Of a DNA stretch of 39,854 nt, positions 8,966 through 21,400 are shown piece by piece. The position numbers and the translations under genes were made by a program. A model generated the notes under the pieces. The model was not told the DNA's origin. It did no database searches and saw only the letters and a list, made by a program, of their open reading frames with translations. This DNA is from a virus. The first letter of the stretch is position 1. Every line of letters starts with the position of its first letter. Location of the stretch: positions 1 through 39,854 of the IMG/VR virus record IMGVR_UViG_3300010157_000121; one strand, 5' to 3'.

Positions 8966-11900
8966 ATGGCCACAACAACAAGACAAACTGTACTTTTCGG
9001 AGTAGAAGACTGGCGGCGTATATACCAAACTTACAGCGAGGGGAATTTTCAAAGTTACGATTTTGAAACACTACGCAAAAGTTTTGTAGACTATCTACAG
9101 CAGTATTATCCGGAGACGTTTAATGATTATATCGAATCTTCGGAATTTATTGCTCTGCTCGACGTCATGGCATTTATGGGCCAGAGTCTTGCCTTTCGTA
9201 CCGATCTAAATACTCGCGAAAATTATATCGACACAGCTGAACGCAGAGACAGTGTAATTAAACTGGCTAATTTAGTTTCTTATACTCCGCAACGTAATAC
9301 TGAAGCTAGTGGATATCTCAAAGTATTTTCAGTATCTACAACAGAAAATTTAACAGACTATAATGGCGTTAGTCTTTCAAACGTAACAGTAAATTGGGCC
9401 GATCCTAGTAACTTTGATTGGCAAGAACAATTTATAACCATCATCAATGCGGCTCTAGTTGATACACAGAGAGTTGGCAATCCGGCAAATGATCAAGTTA
9501 TATTAGGAATAGATACTCAAGAATATACTATTAACTTAGTGCCTGGGTATATTCCGGTCATTCCTTATACAGCTACTATTGACGGTATCAACATGCCATT
9601 TGAAGCTGTAAATGCCACATCATTGTACGAAACATATGTATACGAACCGCCTCCTTTGCCTAACGGACAATTCAATGTTTTATTTAGAAACGATCAGTTA
9701 GGCTATGCCAGTGCCAATACTGGCTTCTTCTTTTACTTTAAGCAAGGTGTGTTACAGAGTCAAGATTTTAATCTAGCTGAAAGCATCAGTAATCGAACAG
9801 TTAATATTAACATAGACGGTATTAATAATACTGATATATGGTTATATCAATTAGATAATCTCGGCAATCTTCGTCAGGAATGGTCTATGGTACCTTCAGT
9901 GTACGCCGCTGCTGTCGAGCAAATGACCTCGACACTACGTACAGTATTTTCAGTAGCAAGTAGAACTAATGATCAGATAACACTAGTATTTGGTGATAAT
10001 GTATTTTCGGCCATTCCAGTTGGACAGTTCAGAACTTATGTGCGGGCGTCTAACGGATTACAATACATTATCAATCCTGAGCAGATGCAGTCAGTACAGA
10101 TTCCTATATCATACGTGAGTCGCACTGGCAGTATTGAAACTATAACATTTACTTGCGGGTTGACTACTCCAGTATCCAATGCTGCTCCGCGCGAAACTAT
10201 CACACAGATCAAAGAACGCGCCCCTGCCAGATATTACACACAGAATCGTATGGTTAACGGCGAAGACTATACTAACTTCCCTTTCACTACATACAATTCT
10301 ATCATTAAAAGTGCTGCCTTAAACCGCAGCTCTATTGGTACTAGTCGCTATCTAGATCTAGTTGATCCAACAGGAAAGTATTCTTCTACTAATGTGTTTG
10401 GCAGTGACGGCGCACTATGGTATACTAACACTACTCCGGCATTCACATTTACATGGCAAACTACTAATAATATCAATAATGTCATCTTAAATGATCTGAC
10501 TCCGATATTGATACAAGCAACATTAAAACAATTTTACTATGCTAATTTTTCCAGACCAGATCTGTCAGCGTTAAATTACTCATGGCATGAAAGTACTACT
10601 ATTGTAAATGAAACTACTGGGTATTTCATGAATAGTAATGGTACTCCCGTTGCTGTTGGATCTAGTGCCAGTAACAATGCTAAATTTATCGTCGAAGGGG
10701 CGTTAGTTAAATTTATTCCGCCAACTGGATATTATTTTAGTGGCAGCAACGAGTTGAAACCCGGTGTGCCTACATCAGATCAAGATCATCTAGTAATCTG
10801 GGCGAGTCCAACTGCCGTTATCGGCGACGGCACTAACAATGGGTTAGGCAATCTGACCAGCGGGGTCGGTCCAGTGGTTTTTAATACCTATGTCCCTACG
10901 GGTGCCATCGCATCATCGGTTATTCCCTTATTTGTAACAACCTTTACTAACACAGTACAGCAGTCAATTTATAATCAGATTTTTATTAATGCCAATTTTG
11001 GATTGGGATATGATAACACAGGTGCTATAACCGGAACCCCATACACTTGGTACGTGATCACCGCAACTAATTTGGCAGTTGGGGCAACATGGAGCCAAAC
11101 CAATGCTGGTAACACATCTGGGGCCAGTCTAGATGCCAGTTGGTTAATACAATGTACATATGATGGATCACAATATACTACGGTATCTAGGAGTTTAGAT
11201 TATTATTGGGGTAGTGTAGTGGAAGTACGATTCTTCTTTGATACTGTACAGACAATTTACGATAGCCGCACCGGTACTGTCATCAGTGATTTCATCAAAG
11301 TATTAAAGACTAATAGTCAGCCCAACACCAATTATCCCTTGTTGGGAGATATACAACTAAAAATTATAGGTCAACCAGTATTAACTGATGGATTAGTTGA
11401 CGACTATCAGATATTAGTCAGTTATCAAGATTACAATAATAACAGAATACCCGATGATCCTGATTTCTTCGAAGAGATAGTTGGGGTGTCTCCTGCCAGC
11501 GGGGCAGCCACTGGGTTATCCTATGTATATTTCCAACAAACTGTTGATTTTGACAATCTAGAACGTTATCTATTACAACCTTCGGGTGTAGTCGATGATG
11601 ATTGGCCTACATTGGCTGCGATAGAAGTAGTGAAGGAACAATATCCAACTGGGAAAGTTTTTTATGCTTACCAAGAAGGTAATTTTTATATCTTAACATT
11701 AACTCTTCAAGGTGCGAGAGTATTAACTCTCACATCAGGCTGGATAGCACAAGTAGGCAGACAAGATTTGTATTTCCAATATAGACACAATAGCGCATTG
11801 ACCAATCTCATCGATCCCGGTAGTACTAATATCATCGACTTATATGTTGTAACTTTAGAATATTATACGGCATACAAACAATGGATACAAGATACCACTG

Positions 11901-12400
11901 GCGCAGTGACCGAACCTTTGCCACCGTCTATCGATGCATTAACATCTGCGTATGCTAGTCTTCAAAGCTATAAAATGATAAGTGATAATATGATTCTCAA
12001 CAGCGTCGAGTTCCAGCCGTTATTCGGTAGTAAGTCAAAAGAATCCCTGCGAGCCACTATCAAAGTTATACCCGCAGCTAATACTAATGCCAGTAACAAT
12101 CAGATACAAAATTTAGTATTGGCTACGATGAACGCTTATTTCGATATTGCGAACTGGAACTTTGGGCAGACCTTTTACTTCTCAGAGTTATCTGCGTATA
12201 TACACTCGCAAGTAGGTACATATGTGGCATCGGTGGTATTAGTACCGTTAAACCCGCAAAAATCTTTTGGCGACTTATATGAGATTCAATGTGCTCCTTA
12301 TCAGATTTTTGTCAACGGAGCTACTATACAAGATATAGAAATAATCAATTCATTAACCAGCACGAATCTACAGACGGCTCCTGGTAGCGGAGTAATATAA
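8966..12400 (+). CDS. gp6: gp6-like baseplate wedge protein
   Basis: A 1144-residue protein, larger than T4 gp6 (660). The N-terminus carries the family block: SFVDYLQQYYPETFNDYIES, then ALLDVMAFMGQSLAFRTDLN, ENYIDTAERRDSVIKLANL and SYTPQRNTEASGYL (about residues 35-115). The middle is a long beta-rich region with GEDYTNFPF, typical of this family, near residue 430. The last about 130 residues (NSVEFQPLFG, then KESLRATIKVIPA, then FYFSELSAYIHSQVGTYVAS) resemble the gp6 C-terminal dimerisation region. gp6 forms the ring of the inner baseplate and drives its opening. The ATG is preceded by AGGATAAC and by a late-promoter-like octamer. Its stop overlaps the next gene's start by one base (TAATG), so gp6 and the giant downstream protein are probably made in a coupled way. 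Confidence 0.9.
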   Translation: MATTTRQTVLFGVEDWRRIYQTYSEGNFQSYDFETLRKSFVDYLQQYYPETFNDYIESSEFIALLDVMAFMGQSLAFRTDLNTRENYIDTAERRDSVIKLANLVSYTPQRNTEASGYLKVFSVSTTENLTDYNGVSLSNVTVNWADPSNFDWQEQFITIINAALVDTQRVGNPANDQVILGIDTQEYTINLVPGYIPVIPYTATIDGINMPFEAVNATSLYETYVYEPPPLPNGQFNVLFRNDQLGYASANTGFFFYFKQGVLQSQDFNLAESISNRTVNINIDGINNTDIWLYQLDNLGNLRQEWSMVPSVYAAAVEQMTSTLRTVFSVASRTNDQITLVFGDNVFSAIPVGQFRTYVRASNGLQYIINPEQMQSVQIPISYVSRTGSIETITFTCGLTTPVSNAAPRETITQIKERAPARYYTQNRMVNGEDYTNFPFTTYNSIIKSAALNRSSIGTSRYLDLVDPTGKYSSTNVFGSDGALWYTNTTPAFTFTWQTTNNINNVILNDLTPILIQATLKQFYYANFSRPDLSALNYSWHESTTIVNETTGYFMNSNGTPVAVGSSASNNAKFIVEGALVKFIPPTGYYFSGSNELKPGVPTSDQDHLVIWASPTAVIGDGTNNGLGNLTSGVGPVVFNTYVPTGAIASSVIPLFVTTFTNTVQQSIYNQIFINANFGLGYDNTGAITGTPYTWYVITATNLAVGATWSQTNAGNTSGASLDASWLIQCTYDGSQYTTVSRSLDYYWGSVVEVRFFFDTVQTIYDSRTGTVISDFIKVLKTNSQPNTNYPLLGDIQLKIIGQPVLTDGLVDDYQILVSYQDYNNNRIPDDPDFFEEIVGVSPASGAATGLSYVYFQQTVDFDNLERYLLQPSGVVDDDWPTLAAIEVVKEQYPTGKVFYAYQEGNFYILTLTLQGARVLTLTSGWIAQVGRQDLYFQYRHNSALTNLIDPGSTNIIDLYVVTLEYYTAYKQWIQDTTGAVTEPLPPSIDALTSAYASLQSYKMISDNMILNSVEFQPLFGSKSKESLRATIKVIPAANTNASNNQIQNLVLATMNAYFDIANWNFGQTFYFSELSAYIHSQVGTYVASVVLVPLNPQKSFGDLYEIQCAPYQIFVNGATIQDIEIINSLTSTNLQTAPGSGVI

Positions 12401-15400
12401 TGGCTAATCAAATTCGCAGCGTCGATTTCTTACCACAGATATTTCAAACTCCAGTCAATACACAGTTTTTATCGGCTACATTAGATCAGCTTATCCAAGA
12501 ACCAAAGTATAAACAGACACAAGGTTTTATAGGTCAAAAAACTGGACCTGGGGTTAATCCCAATGACAACTATGTAATCGAACCAACTGCCAGTCGTAAC
12601 AATTATCAACTAGAACCGGGGGTGGTATCACTCAACCCAACTACATCGGCACTTGATGATGTCATAACTTATCCAGGTATACTAGATGCATTGAGTACAC
12701 AAGGCGGAATAGTCAATCAAGCTGACAGATTATTTGAAAGTGAATATTATTCTTGGGATCCATTTGTAGATTTTGACAAGCTAAACAATTATGCTCAGTA
12801 CTACTGGCTACCAAACGGCCCAGATGCTGTCACCGTAGCCGGAACAGAAGTGCCAACGACGCAAACATTTACGGTTACTAGAGCCAACGGAGCTTACACC
12901 TTTAACGGGTACACTGGCGATAACCCCGCGATAACACTGGTTAGAAACGGCAACTATCAATTTAATGTAGCACAAAATACTGCCGATGCCATCGACTTCC
13001 GCGTTACAAATAATGGCACAAGTTCTTGGGCTATCGATTACCAACCCAACCCAACACTAACTCTAGTTCGTGGCAATACATATTCTTTTAATCTCATACA
13101 AACTCTGCCTTTAGCATTTTACATCAAAACAGAGTTAAGTTATGGCACGACTAATATATGGTCAGAAGGTGTATCTAATAATGGTGCCGTACAGGGGTTA
13201 ATTATTTTTACAGTTCCACAAGATGCGCCCGATGTGCTTTATTATTGTAACGATTTAGAATTTAATCTACGTGGACAATTAAATATCGTCGATGCTACTT
13301 CAGGCACTGGTCCAGATTTTTGGATACAAACACAGCCAGGAACAAAAGGTGTATTACCCTGGAGTCCTAACATTTCTAGCCGAGATGTGCTGGGCGTAAG
13401 CAATAACGGTATTGATTTAGGTACTGTATCGTTTAGTGTTCCGGCAAGTACCGCACAAGATTTCTATTTTTCCTTAACAAACATCGGCAGAGTCGATTTG
13501 ATAGCCGGGTCGCAATATCAGTTTGACAAAATCAATGGCGTAACAGTAGCAAGTTTTCTAGCCTCGTACCCTACTGGCATTGACGGTATAACTAACATTA
13601 ATAATAGAACTTTAGTTTTTACCACACAAACTGCTAGTCCAGAACTCGGAGGTTGGTATTATCAGAGCCCCTTCTCTCCACAAACTAGAACCTCCCCTCC
13701 CAATGTACCTGATCCGGCCGACGGGCAAGCAGGAACCTTCGATGCTTCGCCGTTTGATCAAAGTACCCCTATAACTGATCCGGCGATACAGTTTGGTGTC
13801 TGGCGTGCTAATTATGTCACTGTCAACGGAGTACAGTTTATACAATTAACCTCAGTCCAGAATGTAGCTACATTATCACAACTTACTGTGGGAATGGGTA
13901 CTCAATGGGTGAATACGCAATGGTGGAAAAATTCACAAGGCTACTATGTAGAAATGCCAGCACTGACGGCACCGTTATCTACTTTATTCTATCAAGACAG
14001 CGAAGATCCCAATATATTTGGTACAATTAATCTTATAAATCAGAATTCCAATGCTAGTATTGATGTTGACATAGATATTTTAGGTAAAAAAACATATACT
14101 AGCCCAAACGGCGTAACTTTTACTAACGGACTCAAAGTAATATTTCAAGGAGCAGTAACTCCGTCATCTTATCAGGGAAATAGTTACTACGTTCAAGGTG
14201 TGGGCGCAGGTATCGTGTTACTACCAGTATCAGAATTCGTTGTACCTGAAACATATGCGACAGAAGTAAGCTCTATCCAAGTAACTGGAGCAACCAGTAC
14301 GGGAACAGAAGTAACGCTGACATATGTTACGCAATCATATGTTCCGTTTGTCACTGGCGAAATAATAATCGTTAGTGGGATCGTATCAGAAACTGGAAAT
14401 TACAACGGTGTTTTTACAGTACTGTCCGCAACTGAATCACAGGTAGTATATACCAGTACTGCCATTGGTGTTTATGTCAGTGGCGGAAAAATTGATGCTT
14501 ACGGTAATCAGCCACTAACACCTGATTATATAACCATCAGTCAAGCCAGTATCGACCTTAACCCATGGACACGAAGCAATAGATGGTTTCATACAGATGT
14601 ATTAAAGTTGACAGCGGCGTATAATAAGACATCGCCTAGTTATGTAAATGTACAGCGAGCCAAAAGACCCATCTTAGAATTTAGAGCTGGCACAAAATTA
14701 TTCAATTTTGGGTCAGACGGTGTAATACCTGTAAATGTTATCGACTTTACACAGACTAATGCCTTAGAAAATGTTAATGGGCAGACTGGTTATGGAACTG
14801 ATGGTTACACATTGATACAGGGCAGTTTGATTATTTTTGCCGCGGATGCTAATCCTGCTGTGCGCAATAATATCTATCAAGTTACATTTATCGTACCAGA
14901 TCCTGCGAATCCTACACCCATTATCGATCTAGTTTTAGTGTCTGGTTACGATCCAATATTACTAAATCAAAGTACTGTTTGTCTTGACGGATTGACATTG
15001 ACCGGAGTAAGTTTTTACTATAACGGAACCAATTGGGTAAAATCTCAGCAAAAGACTGCGGTCAATCAACCGCCATTGTTTGATGTATTTGACAGTAACA
15101 GCAATAGTTTTGGTGACACTGAATATTACCCCAGTACTAACTTTACTGGCTGTAAATTATTAAGTTACGCAGAAAATCCCGACAATCCAGTTGATAGTGT
15201 ATTGGGGATTCCGTTAGCTTACTTTAGTATCGATAATATAGGAGACATATTATTCGATAATAATTTATACACTGATACATTTGTATACACAAAAACTAAT
15301 AATGGCATCACTGTGGATGTCAGCACTGGGTTTGTTCGACAGTATTTGACTAGAACCCTTTACTCCACTGAACTTGGCTGGCAGACGGCTGCGATACCCT

Positions 15401-18400
15401 CGCTACCAAGACAGCAATTTCAATTTAATTATTCTGGTCAACCACTACAGCTTGATGTTTTAGCTGCTACTAGTTTAGGAGTTCCTGCGGTACAGATTTT
15501 CATTAACAATGTCTATCAATTATCAAACAGTTATACATTATCGGTAAACGCTAATACAAATACTACCGTTATAACATTGACGGGTACAGGGTATGTTATC
15601 GGCGATATCATCGAAGTTTTAGTTTATAGCTCAGAAGTTAGTAACGTGGGATTTTATCAAGTTCCTGTTAATCTAGAAAATAATCCCTTTAACGGTAATA
15701 GTAGTCAGTTTAGTCTCGGCACGATTCGTCAACACTATGCTACTGTCTGCGAAAATCTATTAGGATTCCAGGGCACGATAAATGGCCCTAACAATACACG
15801 AGATCTGGGTAATATCGTTCCCTATGGGCAACAGATATTACAGCAATCTTCGCCTTTGACGTTAGCGGGGTATTTCTTAAGGAGTATTAACTACGATATA
15901 TTTGCTTCAATCGAATATAATAGTCGAGAATATGTCAAATATAAAAACAAATTATTAACGGCTGTAACACAATTGAATATAAGTGTAGGGCAATCTGTCA
16001 GTAGCATCCTCGATGCGGCTATACAACGTATTACAGTAAGTTTTACTAACTCTAGTCCATTTTATTGGAGTGATATGCTGCCAACAGGCGCCAATTATAC
16101 TTCAAACTCAACTACCGTAAACCCCATTACTACAGCGACATTTAATACCGTACAAACATATAATTTCACATCTAGTAACTACCTAGGATTGTTGGTTTAT
16201 GTAAATGGCGTATTATTATTGAGAGGCCCTCAGTATGTGGTATCCACAGAAGCTCCTAAATTAACTATCTTAATTCCGTTAAACATCGGAGACGTTGTTA
16301 CAATTAATGAATACCCAACTACTATACCTAGCTGGTGCCCGAATACGCCCAGCAAGATGGGATTATATCCTAAGTATACGCCAGAGATTTATCTCGACGA
16401 AACCTACTCGGAACCTACTGTGGTAATACAAGGACACGATGGTAGCATTACTGTCGCATTTGGTGATATAAGAGACCAAGTTTTACTAGAATTTGAAAAA
16501 AGAATTTACGACAACATCAAAGTTGATGACAATCCAATTCCATTGACAACTGACGAAGTAGATCCAAACTTTTATCCAGCACAGACAACAGCATTACTGC
16601 CGGGATTTTTCCGCAGTACACCTTATACCTATGCTGAAGTAAATCAGATACTCAGCGAAGAATTTTTAACTTGGGTCGGGCAGAATAAAATAGATTACAC
16701 ACGGCAGAATTATGTTGCCGACAATCCGTTTAGTTATAATTACGGCCAATCAGCTAATCGCATAACTGGTGAAGAATTTTTACAAGGCAACTGGCGCGGA
16801 ATTTATCGTTATTTTTACGACACTGAGACACCAAATTCTACACCTTGGGAAATGGTGGGATTCAGCGAAGAACCTAACTGGTGGGTACAACGTTATGGGC
16901 CAGCCCCTTACACATCTGGCAATACAGTATTGTGGGATGATTTAGAAGCTGGTATAGTGGGAGATCCTGCTGGACCATATATATTATCAGAATACGCTAG
17001 ACCAGGTTTGAGCAAAGTTATACCAGCAGGTAGCGAAGGGGAATTATTATCACCCTTAGAATGTGTAGTAGGTAAAAACGACCCGCTATCTTTCCAAGCA
17101 TCGTGGGTAGCAGGAGATGGTGGGCCAGTACAAGCTTCTTGGTGGAATTCGTCATCTTATCCGTTTGCCATAATGAGACTATTGGCTCTCACTAAACCAG
17201 CACAATTCTTCTCACTGTTTGCTGACAGAGATCTATATCGCTACAACACTACGTTAGGGCAATATCTCTATAATGGCCGTTATCGCTTAAATGCCAGCGG
17301 TGTTCAAATTTACGGTAATGGCGTTAGCAAAGCCAGTTATATAAACTGGATCGTCGATTACTATAGTCAATCGGGTGTGAATAGCACTACCGCATTAACC
17401 GAAGCATTGGCAAATCTAGATGTGAGACTATGCTACCGCATGGCGTCATTCTCAGACCCTGTATACCTACGACTATTCACTGAACGTGCTGGACCTAACT
17501 CTACTAATAATAGTCTGTTAATTCCTCCAACAAGTTACGACTTATTATTTTATAAGAATCAACCTTTTAATCAGATCACTTACAGCTCGGTTATCGTCAC
17601 AGTCACTGAACTGGCAAATGGCGGCACAGGATATGCGGTATTTGGATATAGTAATGTACAGCCCTATTTTGAAGTTTTAGTCAGCAATCCGTTTGGTCCT
17701 TACCAACCTATTACTGCTGGTGGGGTTACGGTCAAAGTACCTACCCAGTACACCACCAATACTACCTTGATACCTTACGGTTACGTCTTTACCAATACCA
17801 CTAGTGTATGTGATTTCTTGTTGAGTTACGGTGGATATTTAGAAAATCAAGGTATAATTTTCAACAATGTGGAAAACGGGTACACACTAAATTGGCAGCA
17901 GATGGCGCAGGAATTTTTATATTTTTCTTCGCAAGGCTGGACACCAGGAACGATGATAAATCTCAACCCTTGTGCCACTAAAATCACTGCGAGCCAGCCC
18001 ATCAGTATCGTTGATACTATCGCTAGTGTTACCCCGGAAAATATGCTGTTAGATCAGAATCATAAAGTTCTGGATGTGAGAACTATGGTGGTTTTCCGTG
18101 ACGGTAATACATTTTCAGTATCAACCACAACTGGGCAGACTATTAATTTCTTAACACTAAAATTTACCAATTATGAAGATATGGTAGTATTGAACAACAC
18201 TAGCCAATATCAAGATTTAATATATAATCCAATAACGGCAGCACGTCAATCCAGGCTCAGTTTGATCGCATCAACTACTACCGAGTGGGACGGTCAGTTA
18301 AATGCCCAGGGCTTTATATTAAATCTAAATAACGTAAAACAGTGGCAATCGTATACAAAATATACTAAAGGTCAGATAGTTTTATATAAAAATACCTACT

Positions 18401-21400
18401 GGCAAGCTGTCACTATTAGTCAACCTCAGGAAACATTTAATTATAACGATTGGGTAAAGAGTAACTATCAATTAATAGATCAAGGTCTATTGCCTAACCT
18501 AGCCAATAAAGCTGACCAACTAGTCAGTGCTTACGATGTATATCAAGCTAATCTGACCAGCGACAATGACTTATTTGCGTTTGGATTAATCGGCTTCCGT
18601 CCACGTCAATATATGACTGATATGAATCTTGACGGGGTTACACAGGTTCAATTATATCAACAATTTATTGGTACTAAAGGAACCAGACTAGCAGCACAAG
18701 TTTTTGGAAACGCTAATCTAGGAAAAGAATCTGGCCAATATAATGTTTATGAAAACTGGGGCGTTTTATCCGGTACATACGGAGCACAGGCTAATAGAAG
18801 TTATTTTGAAATTCAGCTAAATCAGTCATTGTTAAGTTACAATCCGTCAACTATACAAATCATCGTACCAGGACAGACGAGCCAGGCCAATCAGACTGTT
18901 TTTGTTGACAATTTATGGCGTGAAAGTTACAAGATCACTTCGCCTGATGTCCTTCCCACTACCTACGAAAATAGTAACCTGCCTACCGCGTTACCGACCG
19001 CAGGTTACGTGTGTTTAGATGACGTCAATGTTACAGTCTTTAGTATAGATGATCCCAGTGCTATCAGTGCTGATCTTAATAACATTGGTATTGGCACTTA
19101 TATATGGATAGCAAAAATCAACAGCTATAATTGGGGTGTCTACCGTGTAGCAGAAGTGCCTGGGCAGATGAGATTGTTAACGAATGGACTTAACGGTACT
19201 AGTACAGTTTCATTCAGTGCCGCGCATGGTTTGGCAGTTGCTGATTTAATCATCATAAAATATTTTAATCCTGCGGTTAACGGAGTGTATAGAGTATTAG
19301 CGATTCCGTCAATCACTACGATTACTATCGCATATACTTTCACTAATACTAATTTAACTTCAGTTGGTGGCACTGGTTTGGTATTTAGATTGCAACCGGC
19401 CCGTGTAAGCCAGGCTAGCGATATATCAACATTAGATTATGTTAATAATCTATTACCCGGAGACATCGTTTGGGTAGACAACGACGGTAACGGGCACTGG
19501 GAAACTCTTAAGAAGCAGTCGCCCTTTGTGGCAAATACCACTATTATTCCTGAATTTACTGCTGATACCCAATATGGAATAAGTGTTGCCCAGACTATCG
19601 ATAGTTTTGGTGCACTCGTCGGAGCCCCAGGGGCTAACAACGGGGCTGGCGCGGCATTGGCATATTTCAAAGGAGCCACTACTGACTATCAGTATAGTAC
19701 TATTTTTGTTCCTTCGGCGACAGGGTCAGCTGGATTTGGAAATTTAGTAAATTTTGGTAATCAAAACTGGGCAGTAGTCGGAGCTAGTAATAGTCTGTCG
19801 GGTGTGGGCTATGCTACGATGATCTATCGTAATTCACTCGATGGACAATATAGTATAACACAGTTACTAGTTCCCCCGGATCAGAATTTTACTGCTATAG
19901 GATTTGGAACATCGGGCGTTATTAGTACAGATGAACATTGGATGTATATTGGAGCTCCGAATAATAATACAGTATATGCTTACGAGCGTGTTGATGTGGT
20001 TGATCAATTTATAACTTATACCACAGACGGTGTTACAACTAGCTTTGCCTATAGTGATGCTATACAGATTAACTATGCCGAGATAAACCAACTAATTGTT
20101 ACTTTAGGAACTTTAGTCGTTACACCTAATGTAGATTACACCATCACCTCAAACAATGTAGTGTTTATCGATGCGCCATTTAGAGGTCAAACTCTATCAA
20201 TTACCAGAAGACAACAGACACAACTAGATCAAGTAATTTATAGCAACTTATCACAAAGTTCAACATCTGGTACTGGACAAGGCGCAACATTTACTGTGAC
20301 TAACACTCGCGGTGTATACTCGGCTATATTAACTTATGGCGGTAGTGCTTACAACATAGGCGACACTCTCACCATTAACGGTAGTGTCATCGGAGGCGTC
20401 ACCCCGGCCAATAATCTAATTATCGTAGTGACTAATGTTGCTGGTGGCGTGTTAGTGAGCTTTACGACTGCCGGCGGGGGCATAACCGATACGAGCTCTT
20501 TCAATCTATCTTCGTCACTGTATACGGCTACTAACATTTATAGCTTTACTGTTGTTGTAGATTCTCGGATACAGCGTCCTTATCTAGATTATACATTTAA
20601 CAACACTTCTGCCGAGTTAACTTTCCTATCCGGATCTAATCCCACAGCAGGCGCAGCAATCATCGTAACTTCAGAAACATACTGGCAGTATGTCACTAGC
20701 ATAACCGCATCTGATTCTGCGTATGGAGATAAATTTGGAGCAAGTGTAGGCACGACCACAGATGGTCGCCAGATCATAATAGGGGCACCCAACGCAGAAG
20801 TCAATACCATAGGAATGGCCGGTAAGGCTTATGTCTTTGACCGCAGCGTAATTAGATATATCGTTTCTAATGCTAGTCAGACGACCTATCCGATGTCAGG
20901 TACGATAAACTCACCAGTCGCAGTAAGTGTTAATAATGTCTTTTTATTGACCACAGCACAATCGATCACAGGACAGTATACTGTAAGTGGCAATAATATC
21001 GTGTTTTCTAATATAACATTCACCATCGGTGACATTATACAGATTGAAACTAACGAAATCCAGCAGATACAAGAATTCAATTCTGACACACCTAGTTATG
21101 AAGCTAAGTTTAGCACAGCAATCGATGTATGTCCGTTAAACTGTAGTATCTACACAGGAGCTCCGTTTGACAGTACATATGTTTCGCAGGCAGGGTCAGT
21201 AGATCACTTAGTTAATCAGTCGAGAGTATACGGAGTTACAACGACAACTATCGCAAACCCTGTGCTGACCGCATACGGAACATTGAGAATCAACGATAGT
21301 ATAATCGCTATACCTCCCGCACCATTAAATACTGTAACAGGTTTTGCCGATGCCATCAATAATTCGGGCATACCCAATGTTGCTGCCGCGACTACACCTA

